This document shows positions 1 to 8,384 of a stretch of DNA of 11,263 bases, one piece after another (within the stretch, counting starts at the first letter, position 1; the number at the start of each line of letters is the position of its first letter). Location: the NCBI GenBank assembly GCA_964654155.1, contig CAZZGL010000046.1, positions 1 through 11,263 on the forward strand, read 5' to 3'. The notes beneath the pieces were generated by a model. It was given only the letters and a program-made list of their open reading frames with translations. It was not told the origin of the DNA and did not search any database. Origin of the DNA: CAG-826 sp964654155. Its GTDB lineage: Bacteria > Bacillota_I > Bacilli_A > RFN20 > CAG-826. The position numbers and the translations under genes were made by a program.

Positions 1-1011
1 AAATGGCAACATAAAAATATTATGCTTGTGTTATGTGGCAGTAGTGTTAGTTTTATGATTAATGAAGTTTTAGGTTATTCAAGTCCACTTTATGGAAGAA
101 GAACTTCTAATATAGAATTAAAACCCTTAAATTATCTTGAGGCTTCAAAATTTTTCCCAAATTTTTCAAACATAGATAAAATTACTGCATACTCAATTCT
201 TGGTGGGATTCCTTATTATTTACAAACTTTTGATGATAAATTATCTATAAGGCAAAATATATCTAAGAATATCTTTGATAGTGCTTGTTTACTTAGAGAA
301 GAACCTTTGCTCTTATTAAAACAAGAATTTAGAGAGCCAACAATTTATAATAGTATCATTGAAGCTATTGCAACGGGGTCATCAAAATTCAATGATATTT
401 CTCAAAAAATTAATGAACTAACTTCAAAATGTGCTAGTTATATTAAAAATTTACAAGAGATACGTATAATAAATAAAATTATACCTTATGGAGAAAATGC
501 AAATTCTAAAAAATCGATTTATTTACTTTCTGATTTCTTTTTTAGATTCTGGTATAAGTATGTTTTTTCAAACATTTCCACTCTTTCACTTATAGGTGCA
601 GAAGGTTATACGGATAGAATTATTAATGATATTCCATCTATTTTAGGAAGCGCATTTGAAGAAGTTTGTACTCAATATTTAATTTTGCTTGCTCGTAAAA
701 ATCAACTGCCATTTACACCAAATGGTATTGGAAAATGGTGGGGGAATAATCCAATAAAAAAATCTCAAGATGATGTAGATATTTTAGGTATAAATGGCAA
801 TAAAGGTATTTTTTGTGAATGCAAATTTAGAAATGAAAAATTTGATTTATCTGAATTTAATGATTTGATTTGCGCAAGTAATATATTTAGTGATGTTACT
901 GAGAAATATTATTATATATTCGTAAAAAGTGGATATACACAAGCTGTAATTGATGAAAGCAAAAAATATAATGTTAAACTGTTAACTATTGATGATTTAT
1001 TTGATATTTAA
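1..1011 (+). CDS. Archaeal-type ATPase with C-terminal DUF234 domain, 5' end outside window
   Basis: The reading frame is open from base 1, so the true start and the Walker A and B motifs lie upstream of the window; the ATG at 22 is an internal Met. The visible 336 residues start in the late ATPase core, where LVLCGSSVSFM and SPLYGRR match the sensor region of the archaeal ATPase family (ATPase_2). A winged-helix-like middle follows. The C-terminal part, roughly codons 205-336, resembles DUF234, with SAFEEV, then DDVDILG and FCECKFR. D260, E273 and K275 (window codon numbering) fit a PD-(D/E)XK nuclease-like D...ExK pattern. Family members are widespread in anaerobic bacteria and archaea, often in many copies, and their cellular role is unsettled. 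It is followed by a terminator and is not obviously part of an operon. The family call is secure; the function is unknown. Confidence 0.85.
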   Translation, partial: KWQHKNIMLVLCGSSVSFMINEVLGYSSPLYGRRTSNIELKPLNYLEASKFFPNFSNIDKITAYSILGGIPYYLQTFDDKLSIRQNISKNIFDSACLLREEPLLLLKQEFREPTIYNSIIEAIATGSSKFNDISQKINELTSKCASYIKNLQEIRIINKIIPYGENANSKKSIYLLSDFFFRFWYKYVFSNISTLSLIGAEGYTDRIINDIPSILGSAFEEVCTQYLILLARKNQLPFTPNGIGKWWGNNPIKKSQDDVDILGINGNKGIFCECKFRNEKFDLSEFNDLICASNIFSDVTEKYYYIFVKSGYTQAVIDESKKYNVKLLTIDDLFDI

Positions 1012-1112
1012 GATTGTGGAAAAGTCTAACTAAATTAGGTGTTTTTGAATTTAATATTCATTTAAAAAAAGATAATTATATTGAAAATGAAAAAATAATG
1101 TGAATTCTGTAT

Positions 1113-1140
1113 AGGGAAATCATCACGATTTCTCTTTTTT
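1113..1140 (+). terminator. Rho-independent terminator after the ATPase gene
   Basis: A stem pairs 1113-1121 (AGGGAAATC) with 1127-1135 (GATTTCTCT). It has nine pairs including one G-T, a five-base ATCAC loop, and a run of T to 1140. It lies about 100 bases past the ATPase stop and before the yfhO promoter-like sequence, so it most likely ends the ATPase transcript. Confidence 0.6.
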
Positions 1141-1152
1141 ACAAAAAGAGAA
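1130..1152. repeat. 10-bp perfect inverted repeat overlapping the terminator
   Basis: TTCTCTTTTT (1130-1139) and AAAAAGAGAA (1143-1152) are perfect reverse complements separated by TAC. The left arm uses bases 1130-1135 of the terminator stem plus its T tract, so the two hairpins cannot form together. On the minus strand the same repeat is followed by no T tract. It could be an alternative fold of the transcript or only an AT-rich coincidence. Confidence 0.5.
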
Positions 1153-1174
1153 TGCGTTCATTTAAAATCTAGGC

Positions 1175-1196
1175 TATAATATATAGAAAAGGAGAG
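1175..1196 (+). promoter_or_regulatory. Putative -10 box and ribosome binding site for yfhO
   Basis: A perfect TATAAT lies at 1175-1180. No good -35 hexamer sits 16-18 bases upstream, so the promoter call is tentative. AAAAGGAGAG (1187-1196) is a strong Shine-Dalgarno match 11 bases before the ATG at 1208, slightly long but acceptable. No better-placed start codon exists in frame; the next ATG is at codon 10. Confidence 0.45.
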
Positions 1197-1207
1197 CAAG
1201 TATTTAA

Positions 1208-4200
1208 ATGAATGTAAGAGATTGGTGCATTAACATGTTTGATAAAATTAAAAACAAAGTAATTGATATATGGAATGATAAGACCCATCTTTTTTGGTAT
1301 GTGCTTTTACTTTATGGTGTGGCAATTGCGTTTACATTTACAACACTTGTTGGAAATAGCTTGACCCTTCCTCTTGCGGGAGATTATGTTCTTCAACAAA
1401 TTCCATTTTACACAAATGGATATGATGATTGGATGACCTTTTTTAAAACAGGAGAATTTCCATTTTGGGATCATAATACATTTTTAGGCGCTAATAATAT
1501 TGGATCAAATGCATTTTATTATGTTATGAATCCATTCTTTTTTCCGATTCTTTTATGGCCTCGTGATTATATAGCACAAGGATTAGCGTTTTTAATGCTT
1601 ACGAAGCTCGTTTTAGCTGGTTTATCGTTTAGATATTTTATAAAATATTTAGGTTTAAAAGAAAATACATCAAGATTATTTGGCTTAGCATATGCTTTCT
1701 GTGGATGGAATTTATATTATTTTTGGTTTAATCATTTTTTAGAAGTGTGTGTTGTTTTCCCATTAGTGCTTTTAGGAATTGAGAAAGTTGTGAAAGAAAA
1801 AAGACCATGGTTATTAATGGGATCATTAGGATTAATGGGATTATGTAATTATTTCTTTTTAGTGTCGACATGTTTTGCAGGTGCGGCATATGCAATTTAT
1901 CGATATTTTAGTGAATGGAAAAATAAAACTCCTAAAGACAGAGCTTTAATTCTTGGAATTGGTGTTGGTTCATTTTTAGTTGGTATTATGATAGGTTCAT
2001 TAACATTACTTCCAGCTTTACCGGTTGTTTTAGAAAGTCCTCGAGTAGAGTCCGCTTCGTATTTAGATTCATTAAAAGAAGTATTAGAAAAAATAATAAA
2101 AGAAGGATTATCAAAGGATGAATTGACTAAATTATGGAAGTTAATATCAATGTTTGATCAGCCAAAACAAGCTTATTATCCTTTGATGTCATTTTTATTC
2201 CCATCTATTTCTGGTTATAGCGCTGTATTATTTAATAATTATGGTTATGATAATACATTAAGCAGTATCTTTATTTTTACCCCATTAATGATGTTTTTAG
2301 TGCCTTCTTTGTTAAATTCAATAAGAAAAAAGAGAATTAAGAATTTAGTGGCGTTTGCCTTAATTATGTTTGCTTTATTTACACCTTTTTTCTATTATCT
2401 AAGCTATGGTTTTACTTTAGCGTATGGACGATGGGAAATATTAGTTGTTGCGTGTTCATTGATTTTTATTGCTAAGAATTTTGAAGAAAAAGATGAAATG
2501 CCACGTTGGTACTTTGATATTTCTTTTGGCGCAGTGGCAATTGGAGTTATCATCGCGGTTAGTTTTGCTATTTCTATCGAAAATGATTTTAATGGTAGTT
2601 ATGTTTATCCATTAGGTGATCGAGTCTTTGTTATAATTGGACAATGCTTATATATTGTTGTTTGTTATGGCTTTTTAAGATTTAATCATCAAAGAAAAGA
2701 TCTAGTTAAAATATTAACAGGTGTTGTAGCAATTGAAGCTATAGTTATGGGAACATTAACCTTTAATTATCAACCTCCAAGTGATTATTCAACACTTTAT
2801 GGTGGGTTAGCTAATGTTATGGAAGAAGAAGAAATTATTGAAGCGATACAAGAACAAGATAAAGGTTTTTATCGTATTTTTAATACTAATGCTGACCGTA
2901 ATTCTAATAATTTGCAAATGAGAGAAGGATATAATGGAGTAGCGGCATTCCATTCTTTATATAATTATAATGTTTTTGATTTTGCTCAATGGTCAAGAAT
3001 TGGTTACTCATATTCTAACTGGTCAATGGGGGTTCATGAAAAACGATATAATTTAGATGAGTTTTTAAATATTAAATACTATATTCAAAAAGGTGATTGG
3101 AGTGATCCGACAAAAATCAAAACTTGGAATAATATTCCTCATGGTTTTGTTGAAATGGAAGAATTATCTACGGATTATCACAAAGTATATAAAAATACAA
3201 ATTATATTGAATTAGGATTTGCTTATGATAGTTTGATGTTAAGCGATGAGATTGATTCAGTAATATATGGAAGTTTATATAATGCTTCATTAAATAGGAA
3301 CATTAATGAAGCTGAAATGGCATATTTAACAAGCGCAATTGTGTATGAAGATGATTTAGAAGCTATTCAAGAAGAAATATCTTTACCGGTTTTAAGTTTA
3401 AATCAAGCGGTTAAATCAACATTATATTCTTCTTCATCATCTTTAGAAATGACATTCCCAGAAGAAGAAAAAAAATATCAAGAATATGAAAATGAAGTTA
3501 AAGGATCATTTCCTGATTATACAGATAATGAAATTAAAGAGTATATAAAGAATAATATGGGATTTGACTATGATTTGTATAATAAACCAATTAAGTATGA
3601 TAGTAATACTAATAGCAGCATTACAAAATATACATATGGATCTCAATTTGAAATAACTCCTAAGAATAGAGTATGTTCAAGTAGAGGTAGTGAAAATAAA
3701 GAAGATGATTATTGTTATATTTCGTTAAACCTTCGTATGGGTGAAAACGCAAATGTGGAAATATTTAACACCAATGGTGAGTCAATAGCGTTTGATAATC
3801 ATATGTATCATTATTATGATAGCAGTGGTGATTGGAAAACCGCGAGAGGATTTTATGTTAAAGAAGAAGTTGGAAAAATTGTTATTACAATGTTTTCTAA
3901 TTATGAATCTTCAAAAACATCATTACCATATCCATATATTCACTATGAATATTATAGCGATTATAAAGAAAGAGTTAATAAATTAAAAGAAAATCAATTT
4001 GAAAATATTAAGGTTACTGATAATAATATTGATTTTGAAACAAATTATGATACTCAAAAAATGATTGTTTTATCTATCCCTTATGATAGCGGGTGGAGTG
4101 GAACATATATTGATGAAAATGGAAATGAATCCCCAATTAATATTTATAAAGCGCAAGGAGGATTTTTATCGTTTGCATCTAAAACTGGTCAAACACATTA

Positions 4201-4345
4201 TAAATTAAGATATACCACTCCATTATTTAAAGAAGGGCTATTACTTTTTGTTAGTGGCTTAACAATTATGGCTTCAACATGGGGTGCAGTTTATATTATT
4301 GAGCGGAAACGCAAAAAAGAATTACTAGAAGAAGTTAAGGAATAA
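1208..4345 (+). CDS. yfhO: YfhO-family multi-pass membrane protein
   Basis: A 1045-residue polytopic membrane protein of the YfhO family (GT-C-like fold). After a short N-terminal helix region and a first membrane segment at about residues 28-50, the signature external loop GDYVLQQIPFY (58-68) carries an acidic residue typical of GT-C enzymes, followed by GEFPFWDHNTFLGAN. Many hydrophobic helices run to about residue 520. A large extracytoplasmic part of about 500 residues follows and ends in the family hallmark PYDSGW (958-963), IYKAQGGFLSF and a final helix near 1013-1033, with a charged cytoplasmic tail. In Bacillus subtilis YfhO is linked to glycosylation of lipoteichoic acid together with the lipid-linked sugar synthase CsbB. 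No such partner is visible here, so the acceptor is unknown. The gene stands alone between terminators. The family call is strong; the substrate is inference. Confidence 0.88.
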   Translation: MNVRDWCINMFDKIKNKVIDIWNDKTHLFWYVLLLYGVAIAFTFTTLVGNSLTLPLAGDYVLQQIPFYTNGYDDWMTFFKTGEFPFWDHNTFLGANNIGSNAFYYVMNPFFFPILLWPRDYIAQGLAFLMLTKLVLAGLSFRYFIKYLGLKENTSRLFGLAYAFCGWNLYYFWFNHFLEVCVVFPLVLLGIEKVVKEKRPWLLMGSLGLMGLCNYFFLVSTCFAGAAYAIYRYFSEWKNKTPKDRALILGIGVGSFLVGIMIGSLTLLPALPVVLESPRVESASYLDSLKEVLEKIIKEGLSKDELTKLWKLISMFDQPKQAYYPLMSFLFPSISGYSAVLFNNYGYDNTLSSIFIFTPLMMFLVPSLLNSIRKKRIKNLVAFALIMFALFTPFFYYLSYGFTLAYGRWEILVVACSLIFIAKNFEEKDEMPRWYFDISFGAVAIGVIIAVSFAISIENDFNGSYVYPLGDRVFVIIGQCLYIVVCYGFLRFNHQRKDLVKILTGVVAIEAIVMGTLTFNYQPPSDYSTLYGGLANVMEEEEIIEAIQEQDKGFYRIFNTNADRNSNNLQMREGYNGVAAFHSLYNYNVFDFAQWSRIGYSYSNWSMGVHEKRYNLDEFLNIKYYIQKGDWSDPTKIKTWNNIPHGFVEMEELSTDYHKVYKNTNYIELGFAYDSLMLSDEIDSVIYGSLYNASLNRNINEAEMAYLTSAIVYEDDLEAIQEEISLPVLSLNQAVKSTLYSSSSSLEMTFPEEEKKYQEYENEVKGSFPDYTDNEIKEYIKNNMGFDYDLYNKPIKYDSNTNSSITKYTYGSQFEITPKNRVCSSRGSENKEDDYCYISLNLRMGENANVEIFNTNGESIAFDNHMYHYYDSSGDWKTARGFYVKEEVGKIVITMFSNYESSKTSLPYPYIHYEYYSDYKERVNKLKENQFENIKVTDNNIDFETNYDTQKMIVLSIPYDSGWSGTYIDENGNESPINIYKAQGGFLSFASKTGQTHYKLRYTTPLFKEGLLLFVSGLTIMASTWGAVYIIERKRKKELLEEVKE

Positions 4346-4364
4346 AACATTTTAAAGTATTTTA

Positions 4365-4413
4365 AAAGAGGATAATAAGGCAGAAACGCCATATTTTATC
4401 CTCTTTATTTATA
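4365..4413. terminator. Bidirectional terminator between convergent yfhO and rsmI
   Basis: An 11-bp perfect stem pairs 4365-4375 (AAAGAGGATAA) with 4396-4406 (TTATCCTCTTT). An inner GGC/GCC pairing (4379-4381 with 4388-4390) is separated from it by a small internal loop. T-rich sequence follows on the plus strand, and TTTT follows the stem on the minus strand. It sits between the 3' ends of two convergent genes, so it can serve both. Confidence 0.8.
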
Positions 4414-4428
4414 TAATTTTTTTAATTA

Positions 4429-5286
4429 TTATTCATCTGTGCTATGAATTAAATTATAAACATAATTCTTTGATAATTTAAATGATTTTGCCGTTTCTTT
4501 AATCGCGGATTTAGGTGTTAATCCTTGTTTAATTAATGAATTGACATAAGCGATAATTTCTTCATCAGACAAGGCTTCTTCATTATTTTTTTCACCTTCA
4601 ACAATTACGACCATTTCTCCTTTTAACGAATCGCTGTTTAAAGATGATAATTCTTCTAATGTACCACGGATATACTCTTCATGGATTTTAGTTAATTCAC
4701 GAGCAATGCAGGCAGAACGATTGCCAAATGATTTAAGCATGTTATTTAGTGTAGTAATAATTCTATGTGGTGATTCATAAAAAATTAAAGTTTCTTTTCT
4801 TTCAGCTAGTTCTTCTAATTCTTTAATTCTGCTTGATTCTTTACTAGCTAAGAATCCATGAAAATAAAAATGTTCTGTTGGTAATCCTGATCCAATTAAA
4901 GCAGGTAAAAAAGCAGAACTTCCTCCAATAACAACAACGTTAATATCGTTGTCAATGGCTTTAATTACTAATCTATGACCTGGATCAGAAATACCTGGAT
5001 ATCCAGCATCGCTTACATAGGCAACTTTTTTACCTTCATTTAGAAATGAAATTAATTTATCAGAAGCTTCATTTTCATTATGTTCATGGCAGGATATTAA
5101 GGTTCCATTAATAGCGAAATCATGAAATAATATTCCGCTAGTGCGAGTATCTTCGCATCCGATATAATCCATTTCTTTTAATGTTTCAACTGCGCGAGGT
5201 GAAAATTCTTTTTTATTACCAATTGGTGTAGCGACAAGATATAGAGTAGGAGAAGCGGATTGATAATACTTACTCCTCTTCACCAT
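4429..5286 (-). CDS. rsmI: 16S rRNA (cytidine(1402)-2'-O)-methyltransferase RsmI
   Basis: A 285-residue protein, normal length for RsmI, which uses S-adenosylmethionine to 2'-O-methylate C1402 in the decoding centre of 16S rRNA. Family landmarks occur in order: TLYLVATPIGN (14-24), CEDTRTSG (44-51), SCHEHNE (65-71), VSDAGYPGISDPG (91-103), SGLPTEHF (133-140), FYESPHR (169-175) and the ARELTKIHEE motif. The segment after VVVIGG reads SSAF rather than the more usual GASA or GPSA, a mild divergence. The chosen ATG gives the usual 13-residue lead before TLYLV. Its first 17 bases overlap the end of ricT, so translation is probably coupled; the only good purine-rich site, AGAGGAG, lies just after this ATG and has no usable in-frame start behind it. 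Last gene of the operon. Confidence 0.95.
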   Translation of the reverse strand: MVKRSKYYQSASPTLYLVATPIGNKKEFSPRAVETLKEMDYIGCEDTRTSGILFHDFAINGTLISCHEHNENEASDKLISFLNEGKKVAYVSDAGYPGISDPGHRLVIKAIDNDINVVVIGGSSAFLPALIGSGLPTEHFYFHGFLASKESSRIKELEELAERKETLIFYESPHRIITTLNNMLKSFGNRSACIARELTKIHEEYIRGTLEELSSLNSDSLKGEMVVIVEGEKNNEEALSDEEIIAYVNSLIKQGLTPKSAIKETAKSFKLSKNYVYNLIHSTDE

Positions 5287-6163
5287 TATTACTTCTTCTT
5301 TCTTTTAAAGATGTTTTATCAGCAATGCTATTTAATTCTTCTAACGTTAAGAAACGAACATCATCAGATTTTTCAATTTTAATAATACGGGTTAAAACAT
5401 TCATCGAAGTAATTCGATATTGTTCACCTTCAATGAATACGCGTGCGCCAATTTTTGGAAATTCTTTTCTTAATTCCATATAAGCTTCATCTTCATATTT
5501 AAGACAGCAAATAAGTTTTCCGCAGTGTCCAGAAAGTTTTGGAATATTTAAAGATAACAATTGGTTTTTAGCGCGATTAATAGAAATGCCATCAAATTCA
5601 TTTAGAAATGTTGAACAACAAAGTGGAAGTCCACAAACGCCAATACCTCCAACAATTTTAGCTTTATCCCTTGTTCCGATTTGACGAAGTTCAATACGGC
5701 ATTTTAATTTCGAAGCTAAAACTTTTAATAATTCTCTAAAATCAACACGATCGCTAGCTAAATATGTAAAAATAACCTTAGTTCTGTCTAATGTATATTC
5801 ACAACTAATTAAATTCATATCTAATTCTAAAGCTTTTATTGAATCAAGACAAACAACAAAGCTTTCTTTTGCTTTTGCTTTATTTTCTTCGTGTTGTCTT
5901 ATATCGGCTTTAGTGGCTTTTCTAATAATTGGTTTTAATTCTAATTCAGATTTATATTCACTTATTGAGATAGGCAAAGAAACTACTTTACCAATTTCTA
6001 AACCTCTTGTAGTTTCAACAACAATTAACTCACCGATTGTAAGAGAGTTATCAGTTGTTGAAAAAAAGTAAGGTTTATTGTTTTCATTAAATTTGATACT
6101 TACATAGTAATTTGGTGTATCTTCTTTATTTTCTTCTACGATAATTTCTTTATTTTCATCCAT
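5270..6163 (-). CDS. ricT: RicT (YaaT), PSP1-domain subunit of the Ric complex
   Basis: A 297-residue protein of the PSP1/YaaT family. In Bacillus subtilis RicT forms a complex with RicA and RicF that binds iron-sulfur clusters and steers RNase Y in mRNA processing; it also affects biofilm formation and sporulation. The conserved Cys-rich core is present: GGIGVCGLPLCCSTFL (C177, C182, C183) and SGHCGKLICCLKYED (C214, C219, C220), with further Cys at 105, 121 and 155. I chose the ATG at 6163, which starts MDENKE. It has an AAAGGTGG site 8 bases upstream and lies one base past the holB stop. The in-frame ATG at 6196 would add 11 residues inside holB with no clear binding site. The last 17 bases overlap rsmI. 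The partners RicA and RicF are not in this window. Confidence 0.93.
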   Translation of the reverse strand: MDENKEIIVEENKEDTPNYYVSIKFNENNKPYFFSTTDNSLTIGELIVVETTRGLEIGKVVSLPISISEYKSELELKPIIRKATKADIRQHEENKAKAKESFVVCLDSIKALELDMNLISCEYTLDRTKVIFTYLASDRVDFRELLKVLASKLKCRIELRQIGTRDKAKIVGGIGVCGLPLCCSTFLNEFDGISINRAKNQLLSLNIPKLSGHCGKLICCLKYEDEAYMELRKEFPKIGARVFIEGEQYRITSMNVLTRIIKIEKSDDVRFLTLEELNSIADKTSLKERRSNNGEEE

Positions 6164-6164
6164 T

Positions 6165-7148
6165 TTAATTACCACCTTTCGTAATTTCAAATGCAATATG
6201 GTCGAGAAGTAGAGGAATGTTAACGTTTAAGTCTAGGTTACTTCTTGCATTCATAACTTCTACGATTGCTGAATTAATATCATTTAAGACATTTGATAAT
6301 GATGTTAATATATTAACATAACTTTGTAAAATTGAATCTTGATTTCCTTTTACGACAACAATTTCTTGAAGAAAAATTGAAAGTAAGTCTAAAAAGAATC
6401 GAGCTGATTCCTTAGTTTTAATAACAGAACTTATATTTTTTTGCATAATATAAATTGATTTGTTTTCGTTTTCAATTAATGCTTTTAAAAAAGATAAAAC
6501 ATTTTCTTTAGCAAGTTGATATTCATCTTCGAAAGCTATTTTTTTAATTTCTAGCGGATCGTTATAAAAAAATGAAAGGATTTCGGCATCATCTTTATTA
6601 ATTTCTTGTGTTAGAGATAAGGCGATGACTTCCGATTGAATCATTTTTTTAAGAGGCAGTCTTTGAGCTCTAGAAATAATTGTTGGTAATACTTTAAGTT
6701 CGTTTTCTGTTGTTAAGAAAGCATAAATATTATCAGTTGGTTCCTCTAAAAATTTTAATAGTGAATTGATAGCCTCAATAGTCATGTTCTCCACTAAATG
6801 GATAATATATATCATGATGCCTTTGCTTTCTAAGGCTTTCTTTTCAAAAGTTTGTTCGATTTTTTGAATATCATCTTTTTTTATTGTTTTTTGACTGCCA
6901 TCTAAAAGAATAAAATCAGCATAATTACCTTCATCTAATCTTAAACAAGTAAAACATGTATTACATGCAAGAGGAGAAGGTGAATCACAAATAAGTGATT
7001 TGGCTAAATAAGTTGCGCATCCTAAAAGAGGCGTACCCGGTTCACCTGATAATAAATAAGCGTGAGATATTTGCTTTTTATTAATCGCATTAACAAAAGT
7101 ACGATAAATTATGGGCTGATATTTTTCTAAGTAGTGGCTATCAATCAT
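6165..7148 (-). CDS. holB: DNA polymerase III subunit delta' (HolB)
   Basis: A 327-residue AAA+ clamp-loader subunit that works with DnaX and delta to load the sliding clamp. Visible parts: the HAYLLSGEPGTP segment (29-40), where the P-loop has no GKT/S; a zinc module C54-x7-C62-x2-C65-x2-C68; IMIYIIHLVENM with NSLLKFLEEP (128-137); and LPTIISRAQRLPL. The usual SRC motif reads SRA (159-161). A degenerate P-loop is normal for delta', which does not hydrolyse ATP. The C-terminal half is poorly conserved, as is common in this family. The start ATG directly abuts the tmk stop, with GGAGAT eight bases upstream inside tmk. The paralogous DnaX in this operon keeps all the ATPase motifs, which separates the two roles clearly. 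Confidence 0.92.
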   Translation of the reverse strand: MIDSHYLEKYQPIIYRTFVNAINKKQISHAYLLSGEPGTPLLGCATYLAKSLICDSPSPLACNTCFTCLRLDEGNYADFILLDGSQKTIKKDDIQKIEQTFEKKALESKGIMIYIIHLVENMTIEAINSLLKFLEEPTDNIYAFLTTENELKVLPTIISRAQRLPLKKMIQSEVIALSLTQEINKDDAEILSFFYNDPLEIKKIAFEDEYQLAKENVLSFLKALIENENKSIYIMQKNISSVIKTKESARFFLDLLSIFLQEIVVVKGNQDSILQSYVNILTSLSNVLNDINSAIVEVMNARSNLDLNVNIPLLLDHIAFEITKGGN

Positions 7149-7775
7149 TTATTTATCTCCATTTAATCTTTTTAAAACAATATTTGTGGCATCTTCTAAT
7201 ACTTCATCAAAAGTTTTTGAAGCATCGACAATTTCATATCGAAGAGGATATCTTTTTGCTAGTGAAAGAAAAGTATTTCGAACAGATTTATGGAAATCAA
7301 TTTTTTCTAAATCTAAACGATTAACTTCACGGTTTTGATTTTTTGCAATGCGCGCTAAACCGAGTTCTGGTTCGATATCAAATAATAATGTTAAATCAGG
7401 AAAAGTTCCTTCGGTAGCAAACATGTTAATGTTTAATACTTCATCTATACCAAGTCCTCTAGCGCCACCTTGATAAGCAAGAGAACTATCTAAATAACGA
7501 TCACATAAAACAATTTTACCTTCTTTTAAAGCAGGCCAAACTTTTTCGATTAAGTGTTGTCTTCTTGAAGCAGCATATAATAAGGCCTCTGTTCTTCCAT
7601 CCATAGAGGTATTTTGTTTATTTAAAATAACATCTCTAATCGATTCAGAAATAGGGGTACCTCCTGGTTCGCGAGTTAAAACAACTTCATAGCCAAGATT
7701 TATAAGTTTTTCATATAAAGAACGGCAAACACTTGATTTTCCGCTTCCTTCTGGTCCTTCAACTGTAATAAACAT
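7149..7775 (-). CDS. tmk: Thymidylate kinase
   Basis: A 208-residue enzyme, typical length, that phosphorylates dTMP to dTDP with ATP in the cytoplasm and feeds dTTP synthesis. It has the P-loop GPEGSGKSS (7-15), REPGGTPISE (35-44) for dTMP binding, the CDRYLDSSLAYQG motif (91-103) with catalytic-region D92-R93, and a lid region near 142-158 (RIAKNQNREVNRLD). All expected residues are present. The Shine-Dalgarno AAGGAG is formed by the last two codons of recR and lies a few bases before the ATG at 7775. Only four bases separate the recR stop from the tmk start, so the two are likely co-translated. In Bacillus subtilis yaaQ (darA) and yaaR lie between tmk and holB; here they are absent. Confidence 0.97.
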   Translation of the reverse strand: MFITVEGPEGSGKSSVCRSLYEKLINLGYEVVLTREPGGTPISESIRDVILNKQNTSMDGRTEALLYAASRRQHLIEKVWPALKEGKIVLCDRYLDSSLAYQGGARGLGIDEVLNINMFATEGTFPDLTLLFDIEPELGLARIAKNQNREVNRLDLEKIDFHKSVRNTFLSLAKRYPLRYEIVDASKTFDEVLEDATNIVLKRLNGDK

Positions 7776-7779
7776 AGTT

Positions 7780-8382
7780 TTACTCCTTCAATTTTGTTCT
7801 TCCTTCTAAAGCTTTTTCAATCGTTAATGTATCAGCGTAATCTAAATGACCTCCCATTGGTAAGCCATAAGCTAAACGACTAATTTTAACATCATAAGAT
7901 TCTAATAATTTTGCTAAAAATAATGCAGTTGCTTCGCCTTCAATCGTTGGATTTGTTGCTAAGATAACTTCTTTAATATTTTCAGATTTTATTCTTGCTA
8001 ATAAACTATCAATTTGTAAATCATCGATTCCAATTCCGTTTACTGCTGACAAAGCTCCATTTAGAACATGATAAACGCCATGCAATGAATCAACTTTCTC
8101 AAATGCCGTAACATCTTTTTCGTAAGAAACCACTATTAAAGTTTGTTTGTCACGAGTATCATCTTTGCATATTTCACAAATATCATCTTCAGTGTATACT
8201 CCACATATTGGACAAGGATGTATTTTATTTTTTAATTCTAATATTGCGGAAGCAAATTCCTCTAATTCATCACTTTCCATACTTAGAAGTGAATACGCCA
8301 TTCGTTCTGCAGATTTAAGTCCAACACTTGGAAGTTTTTTAAAAGAATCTATCACTCTTTTAAAACTCTTTAGTTCGTTCAT
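7780..8382 (-). CDS. recR: Recombination mediator protein RecR
   Basis: A 200-residue protein of normal length. RecR forms a ring clamp that acts with RecO and RecF to load RecA at single-stranded gaps. The order is: helix-hairpin-helix LPSVGLKSAERMAY (17-30); a C4 zinc finger C57-x2-C60-x8-C69-x2-C72; a Toprim domain from about residue 80, with YHVLNGALSAVNGIG and ATNPTIEGEATA; and the C-terminal LAYGLPMGGHLDYADTLTIEKALEGR region spanning the Walker B-like segment. The start ATG lies two bases after the ybaB stop and has only a weak upstream binding site, which suggests translational coupling to ybaB. The ybaB-recR pair directly downstream of dnaX is conserved widely in bacteria. Confidence 0.97.
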   Translation of the reverse strand: MNELKSFKRVIDSFKKLPSVGLKSAERMAYSLLSMESDELEEFASAILELKNKIHPCPICGVYTEDDICEICKDDTRDKQTLIVVSYEKDVTAFEKVDSLHGVYHVLNGALSAVNGIGIDDLQIDSLLARIKSENIKEVILATNPTIEGEATALFLAKLLESYDVKISRLAYGLPMGGHLDYADTLTIEKALEGRTKLKE

Positions 8383-8384
8383 TG

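Noticed and set aside
3792..3986. Short plus-strand open frame inside yfhO
   Set aside because: Low-complexity Ile/Met-rich translation in another frame of a well-supported gene; no binding site or homology seen.
6164..6196. Longer ricT start at 6196
   Set aside because: It would add 11 residues unlike the family inside holB and lacks a binding site; the ATG at 6163 has AAAGGTGG at good spacing.
6165..7148. HolB as an inactivated gene because of its lost P-loop and SRA motif
   Set aside because: Delta' subunits normally lack ATPase residues, and the zinc module and overall length are intact.
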